Of a DNA stretch of 27,559 bases, positions 7,723 to 15,768 are shown one piece after another; positions within the stretch are counted from its first letter, which is position 1, and each line of letters opens with the position of its first letter. The notes below the pieces were generated by a model. That model worked only from the letters and a program-made list of their open reading frames with translations. It ran no database searches and had not been told where the DNA came from. The position numbers were made by a program, and so were the translations under genes. Source of the DNA: CAZFAP01 sp964516325 (GTDB taxonomy: Bacteria; Auribacterota; JABMQX01); assembly GCA_964516325.1 (NCBI GenBank), contig CAZFAP010000049.1:1-27559 (forward strand). Reading direction: 5' to 3'.

Positions 7723-10152
7723 ATGTGGGATAAGTTCACCAACAGGGCAAAGCAAGTCAAGAGGCTCGCCGAGAAGGAAGCCCAGAGACTCCATCACAAC
7801 TACGTCGGCACAGAGCACATTCTGCTCGGCCTCATCAAGCTCGGCCAGGGCGTTGCTGTGGATGTCCTGAAACGACTTGGGCTGGACTTCGACATTGTTC
7901 GGGCGGAAGTGGAAAAGATGGTCGGCTCGGGCCCGGCCACGAAAAACGCCGCCAAGCCCGCCAACACCCCCCATGCGGAGAAGGTCTATGAAAGCGCCTG
8001 GGAAGAAGCGCAGCGCCTCAAGCATAACTACGTGGGAACCGAGCACATCCTCCTGGGCTTGCTCAAGGAAAAAGACGGCGTCGCCGCAAAGGTGTTGCAG
8101 AACCTCGACGTTGACCTCGACAAGGCGAGAAACGAAGTCCTCGAAATCCTCTCCGGTTTCGCTCCGCCGACGGGGGCGCCCCGAGCCGCGGAAGGGAGGG
8201 GCGGCCCCGCCAAGTACCCGGCGCTCCAGGCGTTCGGGCGGGATTTGACCGAGCTCGCCGCAGAAGGGAAGCTCGACCCGGTCATCGGCCGAAAGGATGA
8301 GATAGAAAGGGTCATCCAAATTCTCTGCCGGAGAAGAAAAAATAACCCTGTCCTTCTGGGAGATGCGGGCATTGGAAAGACGGCGATTGTCGAGGGGCTG
8401 GCTCAGAAGATTGTCGCCGGGGACGTTCCCGAGCTCCTTGCCAGAAGAAGACTCATCACCCTGGACCTTGCCTTAATGGTGGCTGGCACGAAATACCGCG
8501 GCCAGTTCGAGGAAAGAATCAAGGCGGTCATGGACGAGATTCGCAGGTCTCAGGACGTCATCCTGTTCATAGACGAGCTGCACACCATCGTGGGAGCCGG
8601 CGCCGCGGAAGGCGCCATAGACGCCTCCAATATCCTCAAGCCAGCGCTCGCACGGGGAGAACTCCAGTGCATCGGGGCGACGACGGCTGACGAATATAGA
8701 AAATACGTCGAGAAAGATGCGGCGCTGGAGAGGCGGTTCCAGACCATCATGGTCACGGAGCCTACCGTGGAGGAAACCATCGAAATCCTCAAGGGTCTCC
8801 GGGATAGGTACGAGGAGCATCACAACGTGCGCATCCTGGACGCCGCTCTTGTCTCGGCCGCCAACCTTTCGTCGCGGTATGTCTCGGGCAGAAACCTGCC
8901 GGACAAGGCCATTGACCTCATTGACGAGGCAGGCGCCCGGGCTCGAATATCCGTCATGACACGTCCCCCGGAACTCAAAGAAATTGACGAGAAGATTAAC
9001 CTGACCCGAAAAGAAAAACAGCTTGCCATTGCGAGCCAGGAGTACGAAAGGGCTGCCCGCCTCCGAGACAAGGAAAAAGAGCTGAAGACGGCTTATGACG
9101 ATTTCGTCAGGGACTGGAAGGAGAACAAACAAGAGCAGAGGGTGGAGGTCACGGACGAAGACATCGCGTACCTGGTCTCCAAATGGACGGGAGTCCCCCT
9201 GTCCAAGCTGGAAGAGAAGGAAACGGACAAGCTCCTCCGTATGGAGGACGAGATCCACAAACGTGTCGTCGGGCAGGACGAAGCAGTAAAAGCCCTCGCA
9301 AAGGCTTTGCGAAGGTCGAGGGCGGACATGAAAGACCCTCGTCGTCCCATCGGCTCGTTCATCTTCCTCGGTCCCACAGGGGTCGGAAAGACCCTTCTCG
9401 GCAAGGCGCTCGCGGAGTTCATGTTTGGAGACGAGGACGCCATCATCCAGCTCGACATGTCCGAGTACATGGAGAAGTTCACTTCTTCCCGTTTGGTGGG
9501 GTCGCCGCCCGGCTACGTCGGGTACGAAGAAGGCGGGCAGTTGACGGAGCAGGTCCGAAGACGTCCCTATTCGGTGATCCTGTTCGACGAAATTGAGAAG
9601 GCTCATCCGGACGTCATGCACATCCTCCTCCAGGTGCTCGAGGAAGGCAAGCTGACCGACAACTTTGGGCGGGTGATTGACTTCAGAAACACGGTCGTCA
9701 TCATGACCTCCAACATTGGGGCGGACGTTCTCAAGAAGGAGGTTGCCCTCGGATTCGGGACTCCTTCCGGGGAACAAGACTACGAAAAAATGAAGGACAA
9801 AATCCTCGTCGAGGTCAAGAGGCTCCTTCGGCCGGAGTTCCTCAACCGAGTGGATGACATGATCGTCTTCCGGTCGCTGACCAAGGACGACCTCTTAGAC
9901 ATCATTGACATCGAGCTTCGCAAGGTCCAGGCGAGACTGGAGAAGCAGGGCGTCAAAGTCGTTTTGACGGACGGAGCAAAGCAGTTCCTGATCCAGGCAG
10001 GATACGACGAGAAATTCGGCGCCCGACCCCTGAGAAGAGCCATCGAAAAGCAGCTCGAAGACCCGCTCGCCGAGGAGATTCTGAAAGAACAACTCCCCAA
10101 AGGGAAAATCCTGACCGTGGATGAAAAGGACGGCAGACTGATATTCAGGTAA
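7723..10152 (+). CDS. clpC: ClpC AAA+ unfoldase
   Basis: This hexameric Hsp100 ATPase unfolds proteins, including arginine-phosphorylated ones, and feeds them to ClpP. The start is set at ATG 7723 (MWDKFTNRAKQV), which matches the family N-terminus and gives 809 residues; AGGAGG lies 16 bases upstream and GAAAAGGA closer. Order of domains: two Clp-N repeats (1-145, each with HNYVGTEHILLGL), AAA1 with Walker A GDAGIGKT (213-220) and IDELHTIVGAG, the M-domain with a UVR-like segment (about 429-460), and AAA2 with Walker A GPTGVGKT (550-557) and LFDEIEKAHPDV. An LGF tripeptide near residue 676 is the expected ClpP-docking loop. clpP is not in the window. Confidence 0.97.
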   Translation: MWDKFTNRAKQVKRLAEKEAQRLHHNYVGTEHILLGLIKLGQGVAVDVLKRLGLDFDIVRAEVEKMVGSGPATKNAAKPANTPHAEKVYESAWEEAQRLKHNYVGTEHILLGLLKEKDGVAAKVLQNLDVDLDKARNEVLEILSGFAPPTGAPRAAEGRGGPAKYPALQAFGRDLTELAAEGKLDPVIGRKDEIERVIQILCRRRKNNPVLLGDAGIGKTAIVEGLAQKIVAGDVPELLARRRLITLDLALMVAGTKYRGQFEERIKAVMDEIRRSQDVILFIDELHTIVGAGAAEGAIDASNILKPALARGELQCIGATTADEYRKYVEKDAALERRFQTIMVTEPTVEETIEILKGLRDRYEEHHNVRILDAALVSAANLSSRYVSGRNLPDKAIDLIDEAGARARISVMTRPPELKEIDEKINLTRKEKQLAIASQEYERAARLRDKEKELKTAYDDFVRDWKENKQEQRVEVTDEDIAYLVSKWTGVPLSKLEEKETDKLLRMEDEIHKRVVGQDEAVKALAKALRRSRADMKDPRRPIGSFIFLGPTGVGKTLLGKALAEFMFGDEDAIIQLDMSEYMEKFTSSRLVGSPPGYVGYEEGGQLTEQVRRRPYSVILFDEIEKAHPDVMHILLQVLEEGKLTDNFGRVIDFRNTVVIMTSNIGADVLKKEVALGFGTPSGEQDYEKMKDKILVEVKRLLRPEFLNRVDDMIVFRSLTKDDLLDIIDIELRKVQARLEKQGVKVVLTDGAKQFLIQAGYDEKFGARPLRRAIEKQLEDPLAEEILKEQLPKGKILTVDEKDGRLIFR

Positions 10153-10539
10153 CTGACAAACAGCAAGAAACCTCGGGTTTCCTGCGTCCTTGACAAGTCC
10201 GTTTCATCCGGCCGGGAGCTAACGTGAGCGGCGGCTTCCCAGCAATCGAGAGGGGGGAACCTGCCTGTTGCTGAACGCCGCACACCTATACGCGGCGGCT
10301 CCCTCGGGGGCATTACACGTGTTCCGGAAAGAGGGCATGATTCCCTTCAATCCCGGTTCGTGACGGCTGCCAGGAACCTCTTGAACCCAGCGAGACTTGG
10401 CCCGCTGCACTTGCCCTCTTCGTCTGGCGCCTGAAGCACCGAGAGGTTGCGGGCCATGCTTGGCCCGCTGGCTTCCGCCCGAACGACAGGTTTGGCCCCT
10501 CGGCATCCGAACCCCGCACCGCCACGGAAGGACTTAGCC
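10153..10539. other. Intergenic gap between clpC and mlaE
   Basis: A hairpin just after clpC (10163-10185) is the only clear element. A TTGACA at about 10190 has no -10 partner. No short gene with a ribosome site was found and no convincing promoter for mlaE was seen, although one must lie here if the terminator works. Confidence 0.4.
10163..10185 (+). terminator. Hairpin after clpC, possible terminator
   Basis: GCAaGAAACC, loop TCG, and GGTTTCcTGC form a nine-pair stem with one mismatch, starting 11 bases after the clpC stop. The U-tract is poor (GTCCTTG), so termination may be weak. Confidence 0.4.
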
Positions 10540-11313
10540 ATGGCAGACATATCCGCACGACTTGGAACGAAGATCAGCGCCTTCCTGATTGACCTGGCGC
10601 AGACCACGAGGCTTCTCATTTCCACGCTTCGCCTGTCGCTCACCGCGCCTCCGAAATGGCGGCATGTCTCCTCGCAAATGTTCACCATGGGGGTTCTGTC
10701 GCTGCCGGTCGTGCTTGTTACGGGCGCCTTCATGGGAATGGTCGTGGCGGCGCAGAGCTACTATCTCCTGCACAAGATTTCGATGGAGACGGGCATAGGT
10801 CCCCTTGTCTCGCTCTCCATGACCAACGAACTGGGACCCGTCATCACCGCCATCATTATCTCGGGAAGGGTCGGGGCCTCTATGGCGGCGGAACTCGGCA
10901 CTATGAAGGTCACGGAGCAAATTGACGCTCTCCGCGCCATGGCCACGAGCCCAACCCGCTACCTCGTCGTCCCCAGGTTCATTTCCGGGCTGGTGATGGT
11001 CCCAGTATTGACGGCTTTCTCGATTTTCATCGGCATCACCGGTGGATTCCTGGTTTCAGTTTACCTGAAAGGGGTCAACGCGGCGTACTTCATGAAGAAC
11101 ATGTTTTATTACACCGACCCCGACGACCTGCGAACCGGCCTGATAAAATCGGTCGTTTTCGGAGCAATCATTGTGATTGTCGCCTGTCGGCGCGGGTTCA
11201 CGACAGAGGGAGGGGCCGAAGGCGTCGGGAGAGCCGCCACGCAGGCGGTCGTTGTCTCGTGCATTGCGATTCTCATCGTGGATTTCTTCCTGGACGTGCT
11301 TTTGCTGTTCTGA
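10540..11313 (+). CDS. mlaE: MlaE-family ABC permease of phospholipid transport
   Basis: This inner-membrane permease of the Mla/MCE system moves phospholipids between inner membrane and a periplasmic MCE protein, maintaining outer-membrane lipid asymmetry. The ATG at 10540 has GGAAGGA eight bases upstream and yields 257 residues, the normal length; the frame is open farther upstream without a ribosome site. Hydrophobic helices lie around LPVVLVTGAFMGMVVAAQ, LGPVITAIIISGRVGASMAAELGTM and GLVMVPVLTAFSIFIGITGGF, with two more near the C-terminus. The conserved stretch SGRVGASMAAELGTMKVTEQ, containing the E-[IL]-x-M-x-V-x-E-Q pattern, identifies the family. It is followed by the ATPase and MCE genes. 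Confidence 0.95.
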   Translation: MADISARLGTKISAFLIDLAQTTRLLISTLRLSLTAPPKWRHVSSQMFTMGVLSLPVVLVTGAFMGMVVAAQSYYLLHKISMETGIGPLVSLSMTNELGPVITAIIISGRVGASMAAELGTMKVTEQIDALRAMATSPTRYLVVPRFISGLVMVPVLTAFSIFIGITGGFLVSVYLKGVNAAYFMKNMFYYTDPDDLRTGLIKSVVFGAIIVIVACRRGFTTEGGAEGVGRAATQAVVVSCIAILIVDFFLDVLLLF

Positions 11314-11350
11314 AGCTGTTGTGTCGGGAGTGGGCGTCAGGCGCAAGCGT

Positions 11351-12115
11351 ATGCCAACGATAACCGTCGAAGACTTAACGAAAACGTTCAACGGAAACCT
11401 CGTCCTCGACAACCTGCGCCTGGAGGTCAATGAGGGCGAGACAGTTGTGGTCATTGGCAGGAGCGGGTGCGGAAAAAGCGTTATGCTGAAACACATCGCG
11501 GGGCTCCTCATGCCCGACTCCGGGCGGGTGGTCGTCAAGGGCACGGACATAACCACACTCAATGAAAGGCAACTGAACCGGGTGCGGAGGCTTTTCGGAG
11601 TGGTATTTCAGGGGTCGGCTTTGTTTGACTCGCTCACCGTGGGGGAAAACGTGGCCTTTGGGTTGGTCGAGCACACCAAGATGAGCAGGAAGGAGATTGA
11701 AGCCAAAGTGGACCGATGCCTCGACATGGTGGGCATGAGCGGCGTGGAGAACAAAATGCCCTCCGAGTTGAGCGGCGGAATGAAGAAAAGGGTTGCGCTG
11801 GCGAGAGCCATCGCGTTCGACCCGTCCATCATCCTGTACGACGAACCCACCACGGGCCTCGACCCCATCATGGCGGATGTGATTAACGACCTCATCATAT
11901 CCCTCAGCGAACGGCTCGCGGTAACGTCCATCGCCGTCACCCACGACATGAGCAGCGCGTACAAAATCGCTGACCGGATCGCCATGCTGTACGATGGGAA
12001 AATCATCGAAGCAGGCACACCCGACGAAATCAGAAATTCGCCGAATCCGGTCGTGCAGCAGTTTATTCAGGGGAAGGCGGAAGGGCCCATCCCTGCCCGC
12101 AGCTCGCAATGCTGA
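11351..12115 (+). CDS. mlaF: MlaF-family ABC ATPase
   Basis: This cytoplasmic ATPase drives MlaE. The ATG at 11351 gives MPTITVEDLTKTFNG and 254 residues; a GTG at 11321 would add ten residues (MSGVGVRRKR), and neither has a clear ribosome site. Walker A GRSGCGKS spans 36-43, the signature LSGGMKKRVALARA starts near 140, followed by Walker B IILYDEPTTGLDP and AVTHDMSSA with the switch histidine. The GMKKR form of the signature and TTGLDP are typical of MlaF/Mce ATPases. The gap after mlaE is 37 bases; the mlaD start is 16 bases past its stop. Confidence 0.94.
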   Translation: MPTITVEDLTKTFNGNLVLDNLRLEVNEGETVVVIGRSGCGKSVMLKHIAGLLMPDSGRVVVKGTDITTLNERQLNRVRRLFGVVFQGSALFDSLTVGENVAFGLVEHTKMSRKEIEAKVDRCLDMVGMSGVENKMPSELSGGMKKRVALARAIAFDPSIILYDEPTTGLDPIMADVINDLIISLSERLAVTSIAVTHDMSSAYKIADRIAMLYDGKIIEAGTPDEIRNSPNPVVQQFIQGKAEGPIPARSSQC

Positions 12116-12131
12116 GCATGGAGGAATAACC

Positions 12132-13103
12132 ATGAAACGCAAGTATCTCGACCTGTACCTCGGTCTGTTTGTGCTTTCTGGACTGGCGGTAGCCGCTTAC
12201 ATGGTCATCAAATTCGGCGGCATGTCCTCGGTGAACAAGTACAACGTTATCGTCCAGTTCGATTTCGTTAAGGCACTGATCCGGGAAGCGCCTGTCTATC
12301 ACGCAGGCGTGGAGTGCGGGAAAGTGAAGGAGATTATACCGTGGGGGATGGAGGTCAAAGACAGAGCAGACGTCGCTGTTGAGAAGGTGAAAGTTGTCCT
12401 CTCCATAGACCGAGAAATAACTCTCCGGACCAAAGATGAAATCAAGATTGTCCCCCTCAGCCTCCTGGGAGAGAAAGTGATTGAGATCGCTCCGGGGCCT
12501 CTGGATGCCCCTCCCCTGCCCCAGGATGGATCGGCTGTCATGGTCGGCACGAACCCCGAGGAACCGCTCGACACGCTCCGCCAGGTCTTGGGCCCCCTGG
12601 CGGAGGAGGAGACTCAGCACTACGTCAAAAACATCTTCCGCTCCTTCTCCGAACTCACCGATCACCTCAATCAGATGACCGGCGAAGAGGTACAAGTCAC
12701 ATTGAGGGACACTCTTCAGAACCTGGGCCTGACGGTCAGCGGCTTCCCCAGCGTTCTGACTGACCTGCGAGCGGCAGTGAGAACTATCGCGACGGCTGGC
12801 CAACAGGCCCAAAGGCTTCTCACCGAGAACCGCGAACAGATCAGCGGTCTCATCGCGAGCATGGACGAAACGCTCAAGAGCTTTGGTCGCGTCGCAGACA
12901 CTCTTTCGCCCATCATGGCGAACATCGGGGCGGGCAGGGGTGGACTTGGTAAGCTCATCAACGACCCGAGCTGGTACGCGAATTTGAAAGCCATTCTGAT
13001 TGCCGTCAGAGAAAAGGGGCTTCTTGACGTGGAAAAGGCTTTCCAGGAAGAACAGGCGATGGCAAGGCGACGACCGCCGGAGCCAACCGTCTGGGTCCGA
13101 TAG
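12132..13103 (+). CDS. mlaD: MlaD-like MCE-domain protein
   Basis: This periplasmic, membrane-anchored lipid carrier is the substrate-binding partner of MlaEF. The ATG at 12132 has GGAGG seven bases upstream. It has 323 residues: an N-terminal membrane helix (about 8-25), a single MCE domain (about 36-130) including VKALIREAPVYHAGVECGKVKEI and VPLSLLGEKVIEIAPG, then a long, largely helical tail ending in a proline/arginine-rich stretch. The MCE domain has the expected V-x-G-V-x-x-G-x-V core pattern. A dedicated lipoprotein (MlaA) or MlaC/MlaB gene is not next to it, so this is a minimal E-F-D set. The stop is TAG. Confidence 0.92.
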   Translation: MKRKYLDLYLGLFVLSGLAVAAYMVIKFGGMSSVNKYNVIVQFDFVKALIREAPVYHAGVECGKVKEIIPWGMEVKDRADVAVEKVKVVLSIDREITLRTKDEIKIVPLSLLGEKVIEIAPGPLDAPPLPQDGSAVMVGTNPEEPLDTLRQVLGPLAEEETQHYVKNIFRSFSELTDHLNQMTGEEVQVTLRDTLQNLGLTVSGFPSVLTDLRAAVRTIATAGQQAQRLLTENREQISGLIASMDETLKSFGRVADTLSPIMANIGAGRGGLGKLINDPSWYANLKAILIAVREKGLLDVEKAFQEEQAMARRRPPEPTVWVR

Positions 13104-13418
13104 ACGGCTCCAAATAGACCGGTCGGCTCATTACCGCGGCGGGCTACAGCGATCGCAGCCGTCGAGAAGCAACTACTTGGGCATGGACGAGGGTGCAGGT
13201 TTGTGGTAGGCTACCGTGTGGAGCGACTTGGTTCGGATTTCCCGGTTACATAATTCTGTCTCATAGTCGCAATCCAGTGAACATAGTGTTCGATGTCCAT
13301 TTGGATCGCTCCCCGGTCGGGGAGCAGAAGCCCAGCTCACGGGAACGGGCGGGCAACGCCGCGGTTTTGACGCCGTGGATACCTAAAGAGTGATAGCTAC
13401 GAAATAGGAGACCTAACT
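13104..13418. other. Intergenic gap between mlaD and the PIN/TRAM gene
   Basis: No gene was found. The gap holds a GC-rich hairpin at 13308-13325. A TACATAAT stretch at 13247-13254 and a TTGACG near 13367 do not pair into a good promoter. In Firmicutes carD-yacL-ispD-ispF are adjacent; neither carD nor a tRNA is visible here. Confidence 0.35.
13308..13325. other. GC-rich perfect hairpin before the PIN/TRAM gene
   Basis: GCTCCCC (13308-13314) and GGGGAGC (13319-13325) are perfect complements around GGTC. There is no T-tract on either side. It could be an operator or an mRNA leader hairpin about 95 bases before the start codon. Confidence 0.4.
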
Positions 13419-14438
13419 ATGAAGAAGTATCTTATTCGAGGCGCGGTCGCGCTGGTTCTTGCCGCAGTTGGCGCCGCAATTCTGACCATCTCCGGGTTAG
13501 GGATAGACACGAGCATTGTCGTCGGGGTCTTTCTGGCGGCGGCGATTCTTGCACTACAGGCGGGCGCCGAAAGGTTCTCCCTCAAGGCCTTTTCAGTCGT
13601 GATGATTGGCCTGGTAATCGGTGTGATTATGTCTTTCTTGGTGAGGGCAATTCTGAGAGGAGTGCCCTGGACGACCTTCGCCGATACTCCGGACGAAGCC
13701 GAGAAGGTCGCCGACAAGTTTGTGAGCTGGGCGGGCGGCATCGCTCTGATTCTCTTCACCTATTTTGGCATCGTCGTCGCGAATCGCGGCGCCAGCCAAC
13801 TGAGCATGTTCGCCCCCGAGGACCGGACCTCCGATGATGAAAAAGGGCCTTTTCGGATGATCGTTGATACGAGCGTCATCATTGACGGGCGGCTCGCGGA
13901 CATCGCCGCCACTGGCTTCGTGGAGGGCAAGCTGATTATCCCGCGGTTCGTGCTCAAGGAACTGCAAACGATAGCCGATTCCTCGGACCATCTGAAGAGA
14001 GCACGAGGGCGAAGAGGGCTGGACATGCTCAATCGGCTGCAAAAGGACCCCAACGTGGAGGTTCTCATTCAAGAAGACGACTTCCCCGAAGCTCGGGACG
14101 TTGACGCCAAGCTCGTCAAGCTCGCCAAAAAGCTTGACGCAAAAGTCTTCACCAACGATTACAATCTGAACAAGCTCGCCGAGTTCCAGCAGGTTCAAGT
14201 CCTCAACATCAACGACCTCGCCAACGCCCTCAAGCCGGTCATCCTCCCCGGCGAGGCCATGACGGTCCGCATCACGCGCGAGGGCAAAGAGCCCGGGCAG
14301 GGCATCGCCTACCTTGACGATGGCACAATGGTCGTGGTCAACAACGGTCGCGATAAGATCGGCCAGCAACTCGACGTCGCCGTTACCAGCGTCCTCCAGA
14401 AACCCGCGGGCAGAATGATTTTCGCGGAGATAAAGTAG
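13419..14438 (+). CDS. yacL: YacL-type membrane protein with PIN and TRAM domains
   Basis: The product has 339 residues. Four hydrophobic helices occupy about 7-29, 33-48, 56-76 and 107-122. A PIN-like nuclease domain starts with MIVDTSVIIDGRLADI (about 147-162), whose aspartates are the expected metal ligands, and includes KLAKKLDAKVFTNDYNL with a further acidic residue. A C-terminal TRAM domain (about 272-335, MTVRITREGKEPGQGIAYLDDGTM) suggests RNA binding. The family is therefore a presumed membrane-bound ribonuclease, although its substrate is unknown. AGGAG lies about nine bases before the ATG. The ispF gene follows 17 bases later, as in the common yacL-ispD-ispF cluster but with ispD missing. 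Confidence 0.92.
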   Translation: MKKYLIRGAVALVLAAVGAAILTISGLGIDTSIVVGVFLAAAILALQAGAERFSLKAFSVVMIGLVIGVIMSFLVRAILRGVPWTTFADTPDEAEKVADKFVSWAGGIALILFTYFGIVVANRGASQLSMFAPEDRTSDDEKGPFRMIVDTSVIIDGRLADIAATGFVEGKLIIPRFVLKELQTIADSSDHLKRARGRRGLDMLNRLQKDPNVEVLIQEDDFPEARDVDAKLVKLAKKLDAKVFTNDYNLNKLAEFQQVQVLNINDLANALKPVILPGEAMTVRITREGKEPGQGIAYLDDGTMVVVNNGRDKIGQQLDVAVTSVLQKPAGRMIFAEIK

Positions 14439-14455
14439 CGCAAGGAGCCGCCGCA

Positions 14456-14938
14456 TTGAGAGTCGGAATCGGCTATGATATTCATCCGCTTGTGCCCGGT
14501 CGAAAGCTCATCCTCGGAGGCGTCCCAATCGAGTACGAGAAGGGGCTTCTGGGGCATTCCGACGCGGACGTCCTGATTCACTCCATTTGCGATGCCCTTC
14601 TCGGCGCCGCGGGTCTGGGAGACATCGGCTTACTATTCCCCAGCGACGAGGACGCTTACAAGGACGCGCCAAGCACCGATTTCCTCAATGAAGTGACCGC
14701 GCTCCTCCGCAAGAATGGGAAAGAAATCGTGAACATTGACTCCGTCATCGTCGCTCAGCAACCGCGGCTCAGTCCGTTCTTCGAGCAGATGAAAGAAGCC
14801 ATCGCATCCGCTGCTGGCGTTGCCCAGGACCGGGTCAGCATAAAGGGGAAGTGTCCCGAAGGAATCGGGCCGCTGGGGAAAGGGGAGGCTATCGCAGGCT
14901 ATTCGGTCGTCCTTCTCAGCGACGCCTCCGAGAAATGA
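14456..14938 (+). CDS. ispF: 2-C-methyl-D-erythritol 2,4-cyclodiphosphate synthase
   Basis: This enzyme converts CDP-methylerythritol 2-phosphate to the cyclodiphosphate with release of CMP, in the MEP pathway of isoprenoid synthesis. The product has 160 residues, the family's usual length. The start is a TTG at 14456 with AAGGAG eight bases upstream, giving MRVGIGYDIHPL. Metal ligands D8 and H10 (GYDIH) and H42 (LIHSICDALLGA) are present, with GHSDADV (33-39) and KGKCPEGIGPLGKGEAI near the C-terminus. ispD, its frequent neighbour or fusion partner, is not in the window. Its position just after the YacL-type gene suggests cotranscription. Confidence 0.95.
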   Translation: MRVGIGYDIHPLVPGRKLILGGVPIEYEKGLLGHSDADVLIHSICDALLGAAGLGDIGLLFPSDEDAYKDAPSTDFLNEVTALLRKNGKEIVNIDSVIVAQQPRLSPFFEQMKEAIASAAGVAQDRVSIKGKCPEGIGPLGKGEAIAGYSVVLLSDASEK

Positions 14939-15348
14939 GGCTCGACTCCACCCGCCCGCCTTGGGCTGACAATGACGGTCCGACGAGACTTTTCCTGCCC
15001 TACTCGACAAACCCTCAATTTCTCACCCCAAACGCAATCCCTCCGTCACGGGGGGACAACCTCGCAAGAGTCCGACCTACCGGGGCGAGTCAACCCTCCA
15101 TTGTTTCTCATCTGCGTCCATCTGCGTTCATCTGCGGTTCCACCCTTCCTACTGAGCCGCCCCAGCGCGGGGAGACGCCGCCCGTAACTGAGGCATTACC
15201 GCCAAACGCGCAACGACTCTGGACAAAGCGCCCACAAATGCTTTATTCTCTCGCCACGAAGCAGAGCTGCGGAAGGAGCTTTCGCGTTTTCAATCTGACA
15301 CAGGACGGAGAAGAAAGGAATCGCTTCTCTGCGGAGGAGGGAGAACGA
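14939..15348. other. Intergenic gap with an interspersed repeat
   Basis: The plus-strand frame is free of stops here but reads as low-quality translation and contains a non-coding repeat at 15108-15141, so I do not call a gene. No promoter stands out. The only other element is a purine-rich ribosome site for the next gene. Confidence 0.4.
15108..15141 (-). repeat. Interspersed CGCAGATGAACGCAGAT-type repeat
   Basis: On the minus strand it reads GGAACCGCAGATGAACGCAG followed by ATGGACGCAGATGA, i.e. three CGCAGAT units about 10 bases apart. The same family recurs at 21433-21468 and four times in 26157-26437. Confidence 0.7.
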
Positions 15349-15699
15349 ATGGCAGGTATCATCGAAGTGGACGCCCGGGGCGGCCCGGCTGCTCGATACA
15401 TCGAAAAGGCAATCTACATGCTGCGCGATGACTACGCCAAAGCCGGAATCAAAATCCGCGCTCTTCTCCTCGACTCAGTGCCCCCCGTTCCGCAAATCGT
15501 CGTGGGAATCATTACCCCCGTCCCCACTCCCTACATCAGCAGGCTGATAGATACCCTCCTCAAAGCCCGTGCCAGCGCCGAGAAAGACCTTCAGCAGCGG
15601 GTCAATATCTTCATCACCCACCAGGAAGGCGGCATAAGATTCCGCCTGCCGGAGGAGAGAGAAAGCTGCGAGGCCTACTTCGCCTCTCTCCCGGCCTGA
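15349..15699 (+). CDS. Small conserved-looking protein of unknown function
   Basis: The ATG at 15349 is preceded by GGAGGAGGGAG about six bases upstream, an excellent ribosome site; the longer upstream frame includes a repeat and is not credible. The 116-residue product begins MAGIIEVDARGGPAARYIEK. It is soluble by composition, has no cysteine pairs or signal, and contains a hydrophobic core segment (IRALLLDSVPPVPQIVVGIITPVP) and a charged helix (LIDTLLKARASAEKDLQQRV). I do not recognise the family. It converges with the large nuclease-NTPase gene, whose stop is 70 bases away. Confidence 0.6.
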   Translation: MAGIIEVDARGGPAARYIEKAIYMLRDDYAKAGIKIRALLLDSVPPVPQIVVGIITPVPTPYISRLIDTLLKARASAEKDLQQRVNIFITHQEGGIRFRLPEERESCEAYFASLPA

Positions 15700-15768
15700 C
15701 GAGCTAGGGCAACGGCGACTTCAAGGTCCGTGCTCGGTGGAAAAGACGGTCCCATACGCCCCCCGACC

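Noticed and set aside
10188..10193. TTGACA after clpC as promoter of mlaE.
   Set aside because: No -10-like hexamer at 15-19 bases; over 340 bases from the mlaE start.
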